Positions 61,251 through 64,000 of a stretch of 64,000 nt of DNA are shown in pieces (position 1 is the first letter of the stretch; each line of letters opens with the position of its first letter). Both the position numbers and the translations under genes were made by a program. Origin of the DNA: Cladobotryum mycophilum. Its lineage: Eukaryota; Ascomycota; Sordariomycetes; Hypocreales; Hypocreaceae. A model generated the notes under the pieces. The model saw only the letters and a program-made list of their open reading frames with translations. It was not told the DNA's origin and did not search any database. The stretch spans positions 1,364,001 to 1,428,000 of the forward strand of contig JAVFKD010000002.1 of NCBI GenBank assembly GCA_036429605.1, read 5' to 3'.

Positions 61251-62440
61251 AATGTGCATGGGGATGTGATGCCATCGTGGGGTGGGCCCAAGGTGAGGGA
61301 GGTGAGGAGGTAGGACTCTCTCACATAATAGCTTACACGAATTACGTTTTTTGACGGAAATAGTAAAATGTCTTTCATTTTTTCCGGGTCATTGGGTGTG
61401 AATTGAATTGGTATTGCGCAAGATCATGGGTGAGATTTAGAGTGTTGCAATATGCTTAATGCAGTCGTCTCGAATAGGAAGCTGATCGGGACGGGGGTGG
61501 GATGAGAATGCGGCATGTAGTATTCGGTAATCGGAGAGAGAGTGAGGGGGGAACACTTTGGAGAGCCGAAAGACAAAATTCATCTTGATATGGTGCTCTA
61601 TACTCCTTTTGTTAGAGTTGTTTTGCCATCCGAGGTTGTAATGTGTAGTTGATGGGGGTGATGAATCGGATGAACAGTGTGCTCCGAAGGGGGGAGATGA
61701 GTGAGATTTGGTAACATTCATCCGGGATTTCTTGCCATTTCAACGAGAGAAGATGAATGCCATTGTAAATGATCTGATGAGTCCAACATTGAAACCTTTT
61801 TTTCTTGTCTCGGAGACCAAGGTTGTCGAGCACGGCACTTTGGGGCAAGTGGCCGAAAGAGGAAGCTCATGCTATCAAGCATATCGCATCACATCTGCAG
61901 CCACGACACCACCACTTAAGATCCATGTCTATCATGTCCCGGAAGATGGGGCTTATCAAGGCGTCGTATTCTATCCGCGTATGGAGTGCGTATGGAGTTG
62001 CATGCCTTGAGAAAATTATCAGATGGAGATGAGTGTTGTTGATGCTGTCTTGTATGACTTATAGACCAATATGATGGAAACTTGGGAACACGTAGTTTTT
62101 CTTGGATCATCTACCTGAGAATGCGTAGCCTCTGTAAAAACCTAATGAGAATGTCTTATCAAACGATATACCGTCGGCATATGAATAGTAGCTAGCCACC
62201 TCGTATGCATCCCGTCCTAACTACCTTGTGACACAAGCCCGTCTTGGCTCATGTCTTGGCATTTTCACCTCTGAATCAGAACCATGAGATTAGGAAGTTG
62301 CACTCGCAAGGCGTGATAGCTTCACGCAATGTCGCGTGCATCGTGGTTCGGCAGTCGGATGGCGAAATATTCACGTCCAAAGGGGTTTGCGGTGGCGACA
62401 GTGGGAAAGGCAAGTGTTTTGACGGCCTGAGATGGATGAG

Positions 62441-62448
62441 TATAAATA
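62441..62448 (+). promoter_or_regulatory. TATA box of the subtilisin-like protease gene
   Basis: TATAAATA, 118-125 nt upstream of the ATG at 62566, similar spacing to the eqolisin TATA box. Confidence 0.55.
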
Positions 62449-62565
62449 TCGTGATGAGATCCCACAAGGTAAAGATTCCTTCTCTTCATCAGACAACAGT
62501 TTCCTAGCAAGCAATCCTCTGGTATCTTTTCACTCCAAAAAACTTCTTACTCTTGAGCCGTCACA

Positions 62566-63895
<1,330 letters not shown>

Positions 63896-64000
63896 GCGAC
63901 ATCATCCATGATGTGCTGACAATAGCGCAACCCCTGAGATTCTGCTGGCTGTTTCCGTTGCTCGACCATCTCAGAGGCTCGTTGCTGCAAAGAAAAAGTC

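Larger units (their letters stand above)
61111..62565. other. Intergenic region upstream of the subtilase gene
   Basis: G/A-rich low-complexity sequence at the left, then ordinary intergenic DNA; no supportable gene. The right end holds the TATA box of the protease gene. Confidence 0.5.

Overview
The window is nuclear DNA of a filamentous ascomycete. I infer Sordariomycetes, probably Hypocreales, from protein style: a HET-domain protein, a Zn2Cys6 regulator, an eqolisin, a PL20-type glucuronan lyase and a secreted proteinase K-type subtilase. Introns are short (about 50-210 nt) with GT..AG ends and CTAAC/CTGAC-like branch sites. Gene density is about one per 3 kb on both strands. All assignments come from reading the sequence; no database was searched.

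Layout. 0-10 kb: a HET gene cut by the left edge, an acidic Ifh1/CRF1-like nuclear protein, a tRNA-Arg(CCG) and a secreted glutamic peptidase. 11-21 kb: an Mpv17-family protein, phosphoglycerate kinase tail-to-tail with the proteasome subunit Sem1, an Iml2/TTC39 protein behind a 60-nt CT tract, and an F-box/ankyrin protein. 22-40 kb: an ArsB/CitT-like permease, a glucuronan lyase, a multi-pass membrane protein, a fatty-acid-hydroxylase-family protein, an alpha/beta hydrolase with a long disordered N-terminus, and a CWF19-type splicing factor. 40-46 kb: a gene-poor stretch with no convincing gene. 46-60 kb: a Zn2Cys6 regulator followed by the glycerol genes. 60.8-63.9 kb: a small Cys-containing protein and a subtilisin-like protease.

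Two patterns stand out. First, glycerol kinase, an aquaglyceroporin and FAD-dependent glycerol-3-phosphate dehydrogenase lie consecutively (50.0-60.2 kb). They supply uptake, phosphorylation and oxidation to DHAP, the same trio as bacterial glpF-glpK-glpD, and a Zn2Cys6 regulator gene sits next to them. Second, six otherwise well-formed genes between 22 and 40 kb (permease, lyase, membrane protein, hydroxylase-like, hydrolase, CWF19) are broken by seven one-base frame slips. Each slip falls in or next to a G or C run, and six of the seven are explained by one missing base. This looks like a base-calling problem in the source assembly rather than seven pseudogenising mutations. Gene models in that stretch are given as spans across the slips.
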